28,649 bases of DNA from NCBI GenBank assembly GCA_964462945.1, contig CAYWZW010000069.1, forward strand, positions 1-28,649, in the 5' to 3' direction. This DNA comes from GCA-020343675 sp964462945. Its GTDB lineage: Bacteria > Planctomycetota > Phycisphaerae > Sedimentisphaerales > Anaerobacaceae. Below the pieces are notes generated by a model that did not search any database, was not told the DNA's origin, and saw only the letters and a program-made list of their open reading frames with translations. Positions 15,509 to 23,645 of the stretch are shown here, in pieces (the stretch's first letter is position 1; each line of letters begins with the position of its first letter). Position numbers and translations under genes: made by a program.

Positions 15509-17272
15509 ATGAAGCTTGATCCGACTAAAATGAAGGATTGGCAGATTGCCGAGGCTGCCGAGAAGAAAATGAAACCCGTTGTCGAATTGGCCAAAGAGAT
15601 AGGGCTTGAAGATGACGAATTACTGCCCATGGGACGCCTCTTGGGCAAGGTCGATTACATCAAGGCGCTGGACCGGCTGGCGGACAAGCCCAACGCGAAG
15701 TACATTGACGTGACGGCTATTACCCCGACGCCTTTGGGCGAAGGGAAAACGACCACCACGATGGGGCTGGTCGAAGGTCTCGGCAAGCTGGGCAAGCGCG
15801 TGGTCGGGGCGATCCGGCAGCCGAGCGGCGGGCCGACGTTCAACATCAAAGGCTCTGCCGCCGGCGGCGGCCTGGCCCAGTGTATTCCCCTGACGCCTTT
15901 TTCCATCCGGCTGACGGGCGACATTGACTGCATCACCAACGCCCACAATCTGGCCATGGTTGCGCTGACCAGCCGTATGCAGCACGAGAGGAATTACGAT
16001 GATAAGAAGCTGGCCGAACGAGGGCTTAAACGCCTCGATGTCGATCCGAAGCGGGTTCAGATGAAGTGGGTCATGGATTTTTGCGCCCAGGCTCTTCGCA
16101 GCATTACCATCGGCAAGGGCGGGGACATGGACGGCTATGAGATGGAATCGGGATTTGCCATTACCGTCTCCAGCGAGGTGATGGCGATTCTGGCCGTGGC
16201 CAAGGACCTCAAAGACATGCGGCAGCGGATGGGCAAGATCGTGGTCGCGTATGACAAGAAGGGCAATGAAGTTACGACGGCCGACCTGGAAGTTGATGGT
16301 GCGATGACCGCCTGGATGGTCGATGCCATCAATCCGAATCTGCTTCAAACCATCGAGGGCCAGCCGGTATTTGTGCACGCCGGGCCTTTTGCAAACATCG
16401 CCATCGGGCAAAGCTCGATTATCGCCGACAGACTCGCGGTCAAGCTGGGCGATTATCACGTTACAGAAAGCGGCTTTGGGGCGGATATCGGCTTTGAGAA
16501 GTTCTGGAACCTGAAATGCCGCTGGTCGGGGCTTACGCCTAATGCCGTTGTTATCGTAGCGACAATCCGCGCGTTGAAGATGCACGGCGGCGGGCCGACC
16601 GTCAAGCCGGGACTGCCTTTGGCGGAGGAGTACATCAAGGAGAATCTCGGATTGGTCGAGAAAGGCTGCCAGAACCTTGTAGCACACATCGAGACCGTCA
16701 AAAAGAGCGGCGTGAGGCCGGTCGTCTGCATCAACAGCTTCTACACCGACACCAAGGCCGAAATCGCCTTTGTGCGCAAGATAGCCGAGCAAAACGGAGC
16801 TTTGGCTGCGGTTTCGGAACACTGGCTCAAGGGTGGTGAAGGTGCCGTTGAGTTGGCTGAGGCGGTCATCGAGGCCTGCGCCGAGAAGACCAAATTCAAG
16901 TTCCTTTACGATCTAAAGACGCCTCTGCGAAAGCGAATCGAGCTTGTCGCACGGGAAGTTTACGGGGCCGACGGCGTGACCTATACGGATGAGGCGCTGG
17001 CCAAGGCCAAGGCCTTCGAGGCCGATCCGATGGCCAGCAAGCTCGGGACCTGTATGGTCAAGACCCATCTGAGCCTCTCGCACGACCCGGACATAAAAGG
17101 CCGCCCGAAAGGCTGGCAGCTTCCGATCCGCGACATTATGGTCTATAAGGGCGCGGGGTTCATCGTCCCTGTGGCCGGCGCGATAAAATTGATGCCCGGC
17201 ACGGGCTCGGACCCCGCCTTTCGGCGCATCGATGTGGATGTGAAAACAGGTAAGGTGCAAGGCATGTTCTAA
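15509..17272 (+). CDS. fhs: Formate--tetrahydrofolate ligase
   Basis: The 587-residue cytoplasmic enzyme makes 10-formyl-THF from formate, THF and ATP. It has the family P-loop TPLGEGKTTTT (about 74-84), the conserved RQPSGGPTFNIKGSAAGGG segment, LTGDIDCITNAHNLA near 130-145, ESGFGADIGFEKFWN, the VVIVATIRALKMHGG segment, and a C-terminal GAGFIVPVAGAIKLMPG. It is about 30 residues longer than typical 555-560-residue bacterial enzymes; the extra length is spread over the N-terminus and internal loops, with no added domain. The start is fixed by GAGGAAGGA four bases before the ATG. folD follows 90 bases downstream on the same strand. With formate dehydrogenase across the divergent gap, this gives the first steps of a formate-to-methylene-THF route. 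Confidence 0.97.
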   Translation: MKLDPTKMKDWQIAEAAEKKMKPVVELAKEIGLEDDELLPMGRLLGKVDYIKALDRLADKPNAKYIDVTAITPTPLGEGKTTTTMGLVEGLGKLGKRVVGAIRQPSGGPTFNIKGSAAGGGLAQCIPLTPFSIRLTGDIDCITNAHNLAMVALTSRMQHERNYDDKKLAERGLKRLDVDPKRVQMKWVMDFCAQALRSITIGKGGDMDGYEMESGFAITVSSEVMAILAVAKDLKDMRQRMGKIVVAYDKKGNEVTTADLEVDGAMTAWMVDAINPNLLQTIEGQPVFVHAGPFANIAIGQSSIIADRLAVKLGDYHVTESGFGADIGFEKFWNLKCRWSGLTPNAVVIVATIRALKMHGGGPTVKPGLPLAEEYIKENLGLVEKGCQNLVAHIETVKKSGVRPVVCINSFYTDTKAEIAFVRKIAEQNGALAAVSEHWLKGGEGAVELAEAVIEACAEKTKFKFLYDLKTPLRKRIELVAREVYGADGVTYTDEALAKAKAFEADPMASKLGTCMVKTHLSLSHDPDIKGRPKGWQLPIRDIMVYKGAGFIVPVAGAIKLMPGTGSDPAFRRIDVDVKTGKVQGMF

Positions 17273-17280
17273 GCACATTG

Positions 17281-17342
17281 CCGACTTTCGATTGGCGATT
17301 TTCGATTTGAAATCGGCAATCGTAAATCGCAAATCGCAAATC
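17281..17342. repeat. AATCG-rich short-repeat segment between fhs and folD
   Basis: The gap is filled by degenerate repeats of a CGATT/AATCG unit, including a 13-base palindrome CGATTTGAAATCG (near 17303-17315) and a direct AATCGCAA duplication near 17325-17342. It looks like a short interspersed or slippage repeat rather than a regulatory site. The Shine-Dalgarno AGGGA of folD follows it. Confidence 0.55.
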
Positions 17343-17362
17343 TTTTGATTAGGGATTGACCA

Positions 17363-18256
17363 ATGACGGCACGAATCATAGACGGCAAGCAAGTGGCCGC
17401 AGATATGCGGGAAGAGCTAAGAGCTGAAGTAGCCAAGCTGAAACAGCAGGGGATTGTGCCGGGCCTGGGCGTCATTTTGGTCGGTGAGGACCCGGCGTCG
17501 AAGTCCTACGTGACGGCCAAAGAGCGCGCCTGCGAAGAGATAGGGATTTATTCCGACGATAATCGTCTGGACGCGGATACTTCGCAGGAGGATTTGATGG
17601 CACTGGTCGAGAAGATGAACGCCGACCCGAAAATCAACGGCATTCTGGTCCAGTTGCCTCTGCCTGAAAGGCTTGATGAGGCAGAAGTGCTTCTGGCGAT
17701 TGATCCTGCCAAGGACGTTGACGGATTTCATCCCATGAACGTGGGCAAGATGGTCGTAGGCGAGAAGGCATTTCTGCCCTGCACGCCGCACGGTGTTATC
17801 CAGTTGTTGATTCGCAACGGCGTGGCTCTTGCCGGTGCCGAAGTCGTCATCGTCGGACGCAGCAACATCGTGGGTAAGCCCCTGGCGAACATGCTTATCC
17901 AGAAGAACGACAAGGGAAATGCCACCGTAACGGTCTGCCATACTCGCACGAAAAACCTTGCCTCCCATACAAAACGAGCGGACATCATCATCGCCGCCGC
18001 CGGCAAACCCAATACCGTGACCGCGGATATGGTAAAAGAAGGGGCCGTCGTCATTGATGTCGGCGTCAATCGCGTCGAGGATGCAACAAAGAAGCAGGGC
18101 TACCGCCTCGTCGGCGACGTGGATTTCGAGGCCGTGAAGGAGAAGGCTTCGCTGATCACCCCCGTGCCCGGCGGCGTAGGCCCCATGACAATAACGATGC
18201 TTCTCTACAACACCGTCGAATCCGCCAAGCGGGCCGCGGGAATCGATGTGAGTTAG
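17363..18256 (+). CDS. folD: Bifunctional methylene-THF dehydrogenase / methenyl-THF cyclohydrolase
   Basis: The 297-residue enzyme converts 10-formyl-THF to methenyl-THF and then to 5,10-methylene-THF, usually with NADP(H). The catalytic Tyr49 and Lys53 appear in KSYVTAKERAC, and Asp120 in KDVDGFHP. The NAD(P)-binding motif VVIVGRSNIVGKPLA lies near 164-178, and TPVPGGVGPMT near 270-280 is the C-terminal family signature. Length is normal. AGGGA lies about eight bases before the ATG. It follows fhs on the same strand across a repeat-filled gap and probably shares its transcript. It completes the oxidation-state change needed to feed formate carbon into serine/glycine or the methyl branch. 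Confidence 0.97.
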   Translation: MTARIIDGKQVAADMREELRAEVAKLKQQGIVPGLGVILVGEDPASKSYVTAKERACEEIGIYSDDNRLDADTSQEDLMALVEKMNADPKINGILVQLPLPERLDEAEVLLAIDPAKDVDGFHPMNVGKMVVGEKAFLPCTPHGVIQLLIRNGVALAGAEVVIVGRSNIVGKPLANMLIQKNDKGNATVTVCHTRTKNLASHTKRADIIIAAAGKPNTVTADMVKEGAVVIDVGVNRVEDATKKQGYRLVGDVDFEAVKEKASLITPVPGGVGPMTITMLLYNTVESAKRAAGIDVS

Positions 18257-18308
18257 GCAGCCGTAGCCGAAAAAAGGCGTCCTAATCGGAGCAATGAGGT
18301 CGCAGAGC

Positions 18309-18339
18309 ATTCCCGGAATCTCCCGAAATTTCCGGGAAT
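18309..18339. promoter_or_regulatory. Inverted repeat next to the porin promoter (operator or terminator)
   Basis: ATTCCCGGAA (18309-18318) and TTCCGGGAAT (18330-18339) form a perfect 10-bp stem with an 11-base loop. The loop holds a third related unit, TCCCGAAA. It ends five bases before the -35 of the porin promoter. No T tract follows, so an operator is at least as likely as a folD terminator. Confidence 0.5.
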
Positions 18340-18343
18340 ATTA

Positions 18344-18371
18344 TTTACCTTGCTCGCGCCTTCCGTATAAT
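18344..18371 (+). promoter_or_regulatory. Promoter of the porin gene
   Basis: TTTACC (18344-18349) and a perfect TATAAT (18366-18371) are 16 bases apart. The start is expected near 18378, and the Shine-Dalgarno AAAGGAG is at 18412-18418. Confidence 0.55.
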
Positions 18372-18425
18372 ACCAACTTTCGTCCAGAAGGCATTTTTTG
18401 AATCCTGAAGAGAAAGGAGTGCACA

Positions 18426-19736
18426 ATGAGGAATCTGCAAATTTTGCTGAGTCTGATCCTGTCGGCGAACGTCGGGACAACTTGCCTGGCGGGCGATAAC
18501 GCCGATTTGGCCAAGAAGAATGCCGAATTGCAGCAGCGAGTTGAGAAACTCGATAAGGAGCTGGAAGCTCTCAGGAAAGACGTGATGCAGAGCAGCGCTT
18601 CGGCTGACACCCAGGCGCCCAAGCTGGTATGGTCGAATTTAGACATCCAACTGTACGGCTATCTTAAGCTCGATGCGGCGTATGACAGCTCGCGGATCGA
18701 TAACGGCAACTATGCCAAGTGGGTCGAGCGTGAGGATACCAACAGCGACGACGACCAGTTCAACATGACGGCTAACGAGACGCGGTTGGGGATGTTAATC
18801 AACGGGCCGGATAGTGGCGTCGTGAAGGCGAGCGGCCGGGTCGAAGTGGACTTCTTTGAGGGCGGCGCTGAGAACAAGGCGCGTCTGATGATGCGTCATG
18901 CCTATATGAAATTGGATTGGCCGGAAGATCGGTTCAGCATTATCGCCGGCCAGACCTCCGATGTGATCAGCCCCCTGTATCCTTCTACGGTGAACTACAG
19001 CGTTGGCTGGTGGGTTGGCAACATCGGGTACCGCCGTCCCCAAATCCGGCTGACGAAGGAATACGACGTTGGTCCGCGGGACGATTTGAAGCTGGAAGGC
19101 GCGTTGGCCAGAACGATCGGCAGGGACTCCGTTACGGGGACCGACTCGGGCGAGGACTCGGGTTTGCCGACCGTGCAGGCAAGGGCCAGCATGTCGCTTC
19201 CGCTGTTCGTCTGGACTGAAGTTTCGACTGTGGGCATCTCCGGACACATAGGAGAAGAGGAGTACGACATTACGACCAGTGGCCGGGATAAGGAGTTTAC
19301 GACCTGGTCGCTGAACCTGGATTTTACCCAGCCGGTCAACAAGTGGCTCTCGATCAAGAGCGAAGTCTTTACCGGAGAGAACCTGGATGCCTACTTGGGT
19401 GGGATTGGGCAAGGCGTAACGACAACCGCCGGAGCGAACCAGTACGAAGAGATCGGCAGCAAGGGCGGATGGGTCGCAGCCGGCCTCGGGCCGTGGGATA
19501 AGACCCGTTTTAACATCGGGCTCGGGATGGATGACGTCGAAAGAGGAAATGTCAATAATGCAAGCTCAACAAACCCCGGCCGGACGCTGAACCAGTCGGT
19601 ATTTGCGAATATGTTCTATTCGCTGAACAAGAACACGGAATGGGCGGTTGAGCTTTCGCACTGGCGAACGGAGTACCGCGGCACCGGCGACGGCGACAGT
19701 CTTCGGGCGCAGACAGCCCTGATCTACAGATTCTGA
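18426..19736 (+). CDS. Outer-membrane porin with N-terminal coiled coil (DcaP-like)
   Basis: The 436-residue product has a signal peptide of about 22 residues ending at CLAGD. A polar heptad-like coiled coil follows (about 25-58, with AELQQRVEKLDKELEALRK), then a long region of alternating aromatic and polar strands. The sequence ends in ALIYRF; a terminal Phe after an aromatic strand is the classic signal for BAM-assisted insertion. This architecture matches DcaP-type and related trimeric porins, where the coiled coil reaches into the periplasm. Its ligand is unknown; sitting between C1 genes and acetate and small-acid transport genes, uptake of small organic acids is an inference only. It is good evidence that the host has an outer membrane. 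Confidence 0.8.
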   Translation: MRNLQILLSLILSANVGTTCLAGDNADLAKKNAELQQRVEKLDKELEALRKDVMQSSASADTQAPKLVWSNLDIQLYGYLKLDAAYDSSRIDNGNYAKWVEREDTNSDDDQFNMTANETRLGMLINGPDSGVVKASGRVEVDFFEGGAENKARLMMRHAYMKLDWPEDRFSIIAGQTSDVISPLYPSTVNYSVGWWVGNIGYRRPQIRLTKEYDVGPRDDLKLEGALARTIGRDSVTGTDSGEDSGLPTVQARASMSLPLFVWTEVSTVGISGHIGEEEYDITTSGRDKEFTTWSLNLDFTQPVNKWLSIKSEVFTGENLDAYLGGIGQGVTTTAGANQYEEIGSKGGWVAAGLGPWDKTRFNIGLGMDDVERGNVNNASSTNPGRTLNQSVFANMFYSLNKNTEWAVELSHWRTEYRGTGDGDSLRAQTALIYRF

Positions 19737-19752
19737 AACGGGGCTTTTTGGA

Positions 19753-19781
19753 TTGACATGCTGCCGAGATTCAGATATGCT
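19753..19781 (+). promoter_or_regulatory. Promoter of acsA with a long leader
   Basis: A perfect -35 TTGACA (19753-19758) is followed after 17 bases by TATGCT (19776-19781). The predicted start near 19788 leaves a leader of about 140 bases with only weak inverted repeats (for example CAGCG/CGCTG near 19852-19869). No known riboswitch class was recognised. Confidence 0.5.
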
Positions 19782-19930
19782 TAACCTTTTGTTTTGCTTG
19801 TATCACCAGGATCGTGAGGATTTATTTGTTAGAATCGAGTACGTTACTTGGCAGCGCTACAGATCGCTGGCGAGCCTAAATAGAAGCCAATAACGCACGG
19901 TAACTTTAGAATTACACAGAAGGAGAATGC

Positions 19931-21907
19931 ATGGGACAACAGAAGGGTATTGACTCTCTTATGACCGAGAAGCGGACGTTTCCGCCGTCGGCAGCAGTCA
20001 AAAAGAATGCTTATGTAAGCAGTGTCAAGCAGTACAACCAGATGTGGGAGAGGTCCATCGACGATCCGGACGGATTCTGGCTTGAGCAGGCAAAAAGCCT
20101 TCATTGGTTCAAGAAGCCGACAAAGGCCCTGGAGTACACCTGGGATACGAAGAGGCGGAAAATTGAGCACACCTGGTTTGCCGACGGCAAGCTGAACGTT
20201 GCATATAACTGCCTTGACCGGCATCTCGGAACGCCCGTCGCCAAGAAAACCGCACTGCTTTGGCAGGGCGAGGCGGAGAACGCCGTCAAGAAGCTTACCT
20301 ACGAGCAGCTTCACAAGGAAGTCTGCAAGTTCGCCAACGTCTTGAAGTCAAAGGGTATCAGGAAAGGCGACCGCGTGGCGATCTATATGCCCATGGTTCC
20401 TGAGCTGCCGATCGTCATGCTGGCGTGCGCCCGTATCGGTGCGATTCACTCGGTGATCTTCGGCGGATTCAGCGCGGACTCCATCACGGACCGTGTCAAT
20501 GACTCCGACTGCAAGATGCTGATCACCTCCAATGTTTCGCTGCGCGCCGGCAAACATATCAAGCTCAAAGAAATCGCCGACGCTGCATTGACCAAGACGC
20601 CCACCATCGAAAACGTGATCGTCGTCAAGGTCGGGGATGATCCTTGCGCTATGAAAGCCAGCAGGGACGCATGGTATCACGATGAGATGGCCAAGGCGGA
20701 CGAGGAATGTGAAGCCGAGCCAATGAACGCGGATGATCCGCTGTTTATCCTTTACACTTCGGGGTCCACCGGCAAGCCCAAGGGCGTCGTTCACAGCACG
20801 GGCGGATTCCTCGTGCACGTCTCGACCAGTCACAAGGTCATCTTCAACGTCCACGACGATGACATTTACTGGTGTACGGCGGATATTGGCTGGGTGACGG
20901 GGCACAGCTACATCGTCTATGGCCCTCTTGCAAATGGCGCCACAACGCTGATGTTCGAGGGGGTCCCCACCTACCCGGACGCCGGACGCTTCTGGCATAT
21001 TTGCGACAAATTCGGTGTGACCGTTTTCTATACGGCGCCGACCGCGATCCGGGCGCTGATGCGTCTGGGCGAAGAATGGCCCGCCAAATACGAGCTGGAC
21101 ACGCTGAGAGTTCTCGGGACCGTGGGTGAGCCAATAAATCCAGAAGCCTGGATATGGTACTATGAGAAGATCGGCCGCAGTCGATGCCCCATTGTCGATA
21201 CCTGGTGGCAGACCGAAACCGGGGGAATCCTGATCACGCCTCTTCCCGGGGCGCACACGCTGAAACCGGGCAGCGCAAGCCGGCCTTTCTTCGGGGTCGA
21301 TCCTGTTATTTTCCGCGACGACGGCAGTGAATGTGATATTAACGAAGGCGGCAAGCTGTGCATACGCAGACCGTGGCCGGGGATGATGAAATCGATGTGG
21401 GGAGACCATGAGAGGTTTGTTGACACGTACTTTACGATCTTCGATAACGTTTACTTCACCGGCGACGGCTGCCGTCTTGACCAGGACGGCGACTACTGGC
21501 TCATGGGCAGGATCGATGACGTCGTCAACGTTTCAGGCCACCGTATCGGGACGGCGGAAGTTGAGAGCGCCCTTGTGAGTCACGAGAAAGTTGCCGAAGC
21601 GGCTGTGGTGCCGATGCCGCACGAAATCAAGGGCCAGGGTCTGTATGCATACGTGACCTTGAAAGAAGGGGTTGAAGAAAGCGACGATCTCAAGAAAGAG
21701 CTTGCCCTGCATGTGCGAAAGGAAATCGGGGCCATCGCGGTGCCCGAGGCCATTCAGTTTGCGCCGGCGCTGCCGAAGACCCGCTCCGGCAAGATCATGC
21801 GGCGAATCCTCCGCAAGATTGCCGAGAAAGACACGAGCAACCTCGGTGACATCACCACGCTTGCCGACCCAAGCGTGGTCGAGGCCCTGATCAAGGGCCG
21901 GGGCTAA
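19931..21907 (+). CDS. acsA: Acetyl-CoA synthetase (AMP-forming)
   Basis: The 658-residue enzyme activates acetate through acetyl-AMP to acetyl-CoA. It shows the adenylation motif YTSGSTGKPKG (275-285), the WWQTETGG motif near 418, and the hinge and C-terminal domain with GRIDDVVNVSGHRIGTAEVESAL. Near the end PKTRSGKIMRR holds Lys621, the residue acetylated in regulated homologues such as Salmonella Acs Lys609. AGAAGGAG lies just before the ATG. Length is usual (about 650). A strong terminator-like hairpin separates it from the OFA carrier gene. Control by lysine acylation is plausible because the window also encodes a GNAT fusion and an AcuC-like deacetylase. Confidence 0.97.
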   Translation: MGQQKGIDSLMTEKRTFPPSAAVKKNAYVSSVKQYNQMWERSIDDPDGFWLEQAKSLHWFKKPTKALEYTWDTKRRKIEHTWFADGKLNVAYNCLDRHLGTPVAKKTALLWQGEAENAVKKLTYEQLHKEVCKFANVLKSKGIRKGDRVAIYMPMVPELPIVMLACARIGAIHSVIFGGFSADSITDRVNDSDCKMLITSNVSLRAGKHIKLKEIADAALTKTPTIENVIVVKVGDDPCAMKASRDAWYHDEMAKADEECEAEPMNADDPLFILYTSGSTGKPKGVVHSTGGFLVHVSTSHKVIFNVHDDDIYWCTADIGWVTGHSYIVYGPLANGATTLMFEGVPTYPDAGRFWHICDKFGVTVFYTAPTAIRALMRLGEEWPAKYELDTLRVLGTVGEPINPEAWIWYYEKIGRSRCPIVDTWWQTETGGILITPLPGAHTLKPGSASRPFFGVDPVIFRDDGSECDINEGGKLCIRRPWPGMMKSMWGDHERFVDTYFTIFDNVYFTGDGCRLDQDGDYWLMGRIDDVVNVSGHRIGTAEVESALVSHEKVAEAAVVPMPHEIKGQGLYAYVTLKEGVEESDDLKKELALHVRKEIGAIAVPEAIQFAPALPKTRSGKIMRRILRKIAEKDTSNLGDITTLADPSVVEALIKGRG

Positions 21908-21957
21908 ACAAGTAGCCCGGTCAGGAAAACAACGTTCAATGGATTAAACGTATGGCT

Positions 21958-21995
21958 GGGCCGAATGTGCATGACCATGTGCATTCGGCCCATTT
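21958..21995 (+). terminator. Strong hairpin between acsA and the OFA carrier
   Basis: GGGCCGAATG (21958-21967) pairs with CATTCGGCCC (21982-21991). Two G-U pairs and three further pairs extend this to a 15-bp stem closed by a GACC tetraloop. ATTTT follows. It would end most acsA transcripts or serve as an attenuator, since no clear separate promoter for the carrier gene is seen between it and the carrier start. Confidence 0.65.
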
Positions 21996-22017
21996 TCAAA
22001 TGAAAGGCTCACCGACA

Positions 22018-23283
22018 ATGGCTGAGGAAATTACATCGCCGCAAACGACCGCCACAAATCACGGCTGGCGCGTTACCTTTGCGGGTATGGGCATCAATCT
22101 TGCCCTTGGCATTCTCTATACCTGGAGCGTTATCAGCAAACGTGTGCCCGCGGACTGGGGCTGGAACGAGGACGACAAGTCCTTGCCGTACATGGTTGCC
22201 TGTCTGGTCTTTTCGCTGGTCATGGTGCTGGCCGGCAGAATGCAGGACAAGATCGGACCGAGGATTGTGGCCACGTTGGGAGGCATCCTGGTCGGCCTCG
22301 GCTTCATCGTAGCGAGCACGACAACATCGGTTTCGGTTTTCGTTATTGGCTTTGGCGTGCTTGTGGGTGCCGGGCTCGGGTTCGGTTACGCCTCGGCGAC
22401 GCCGCCGGCGGTGAAGTGGTTCCCGGCGGCAAAGACGGGCCTGATCGCGGGAATCGTCGTCTCCGGCTTCGGGCTGGCGTCAGTCTATGCCGCGCCGCTG
22501 ACAACACTGTTGATAGAGAACCTGGGTTTCAGAGCAGCGCTTCTGGCGCTGGGCATAGCGTTCATGATTGTTGTGGTTATCCTTTCTCAAATATTGAAGC
22601 CCCCGCCCCAAGGCTATGTCCCTGTGGGGCAAAAACCTGCGAAAAAAGCGGTCGTGGGCGACAAGAAAGAGGAGTTTCTGCCCAGAGAGATGCTTGGGAC
22701 CTGGCAATTCTACGTGATCTGGTTCATGTACGTATGTGGAGCCGGAGCGGGTCTGATGATTATCGCCAAACTTGACGCGATTGCCAAGATACAGGCGAGT
22801 ATCGAGCTGGGCTTTGTGTTCGTGGCCGTGCTGGCCATCGGCAATGGTGGCGGCCGCATCCTGGCCGGCATGTTGAGCGACAAAATTGGGCGCAAGGCCA
22901 CCTTGCTGACCTGCTTTGTGTTTCAGGCCGTCTTGATATTCCTGCTCTCGCGAGCAGCGAATGAGAACGCCCTGGGGACGATTCCGGCCATGGTGATTAT
23001 CTCCGCGCTCATCGGAGCCAACTACGGGGCAAACCTCTCTCTGTTCCCGTCGATTACCAAAGATTTTTACGGTCTGAAGAACTTCGGAATGAATTATGGA
23101 CTGGTCTTCACGGCGTGGGGCGTGGGCGGTTTCATGTTAGCCAAGCTCGCCGGGTCCATGTACGTCAAATACCAGACGTTTGCCGTCGCCTACTACGGTG
23201 CTTCGAGCCTGCTGATTCTTGCGGCCGTCATGACACTGTTCGTTCAGCCCCCGCACCACAGAATCGAAGCCCACGACGTTTAG
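22018..23283 (+). CDS. OFA-family MFS transporter (oxalate/formate antiporter-like)
   Basis: The 421-residue inner-membrane protein has about 12 transmembrane segments and the MFS loop signatures GRMQDKIGPR (after TM2) and GMLSDKIGRK (after TM8). The N-terminal GWRVTFAGMGINLALGILYTWSV and the GFGYASATPPAVKWFP segment are typical of the oxalate:formate antiporter (OFA) family. Substrate cannot be read from sequence; formate, oxalate, lactate, pyruvate and acetate are all possible in this family. The longer frame starting at 21952 would translate the preceding hairpin into a polar, His-rich stretch. ATG 22018 (MAEEITSPQ) is therefore preferred, although no strong Shine-Dalgarno is present. Neighbouring acsA and the formate genes favour a small monocarboxylate. 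Confidence 0.85.
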   Translation: MAEEITSPQTTATNHGWRVTFAGMGINLALGILYTWSVISKRVPADWGWNEDDKSLPYMVACLVFSLVMVLAGRMQDKIGPRIVATLGGILVGLGFIVASTTTSVSVFVIGFGVLVGAGLGFGYASATPPAVKWFPAAKTGLIAGIVVSGFGLASVYAAPLTTLLIENLGFRAALLALGIAFMIVVVILSQILKPPPQGYVPVGQKPAKKAVVGDKKEEFLPREMLGTWQFYVIWFMYVCGAGAGLMIIAKLDAIAKIQASIELGFVFVAVLAIGNGGGRILAGMLSDKIGRKATLLTCFVFQAVLIFLLSRAANENALGTIPAMVIISALIGANYGANLSLFPSITKDFYGLKNFGMNYGLVFTAWGVGGFMLAKLAGSMYVKYQTFAVAYYGASSLLILAAVMTLFVQPPHHRIEAHDV

Positions 23284-23303
23284 CGTGATGGTATTGGAAA
23301 GCC

Positions 23304-23358
23304 GTAGGGTGGGGCTGTGCCCCACCATTTCGGATCGGTGGGCCAAGGCCCACCCTAC
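23304..23358. repeat. Palindromic interspersed repeat (GTAGGGTGGG type)
   Basis: GTAGGGTGGG (23304-23313) is matched by CCCACCCTAC (23349-23358). Inside are a second stem pair (GGGG...CCCC near 23311-23324) and GGTGGG/CCCACC copies. It is a compact multi-hairpin element of the kind spread through many environmental genomes. It opens the 357-base gene-poor stretch 23284-23640, which holds this repeat, a second repeat and a truncated ORF. Confidence 0.7.
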
Positions 23359-23380
23359 TGCTGTTAAAGTGATACGTATG

Positions 23381-23450
23381 TGTCATCCTGAGGCGCAGCC
23401 GAAGGATCTGGCCAACGAAAGAGAGATTCTTCGCTTCGCTCAGAATGACA
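23381..23450. repeat. Imperfect inverted repeat (TGTCATyCTGAG type)
   Basis: The left arm, from TGTCATCCTGAG, and the right arm, ending CTCAGAATGACA, form an imperfect inverted repeat of about 28 bases each around a short centre. The right arm contains AGATTCTTCGCTTCGCTCAG. This is a widespread interspersed bacterial repeat with no coding capacity. Confidence 0.7.
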
Positions 23451-23496
23451 GCTTTAGAGTGACATGTCCCTTCAAATAGGGTCTGTCCCTACCAAG

Positions 23497-23571
23497 TCAC
23501 CAAGTCCAATTGACGGATTCCCGTATGCGTACCTTAACGTCTTCAAGAGTTGATTCTGGAGGTAAGCTCAT
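23497..23571 (-). pseudogene. Possible 5' remnant of a small cassette gene
   Basis: An ATG at 23571 with AAGGA a few bases before it opens a 24-codon frame (MSLPPESTLEDVKVRIRESV, then NWTW and stop). The frame runs into repeat-like DNA (CCAAGTCACCAAG) at its 3' end. It reads like the start of a normal soluble protein cut off by a repeat or deletion. It is too short to identify and could also be chance. Confidence 0.3.
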
Positions 23572-23587
23572 TGTGTCCTTGTGTCCA

Positions 23588-23645
23588 TTCTAACGTACCG
23601 GCTCCAGGTCGGCTTTCACTCCATCCCTAACGGGCGGATGTTAGC
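23588..23645 (-). other. attC-like junction after the 108-aa gene
   Basis: On the minus strand the stop codon of the 108-residue gene is part of GCTAAC. About 57 bases later the sequence has CGTTAGAA; CTAAC and GTTAG are complementary ends. An inner CTAAC...GTTAG pair also exists. Size and stop-codon overlap fit an integron attC, but the inner boxes pair poorly. Confidence 0.25.

Noticed and set aside
15620..16822. 400-residue open frame antisense to fhs
   Set aside because: It is a shadow of a strongly conserved gene in GC-rich DNA, has no motifs or ribosome site, and is Arg/His/Gly-rich.
17281..17342. Short AATCG repeats as a CRISPR array
   Set aside because: Units are 7-8 bases, degenerate and without spacers.
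20348..21409. 353-residue open frame antisense to acsA
   Set aside because: Same reason: it covers the core of a clear acetyl-CoA synthetase and shows no protein family pattern.
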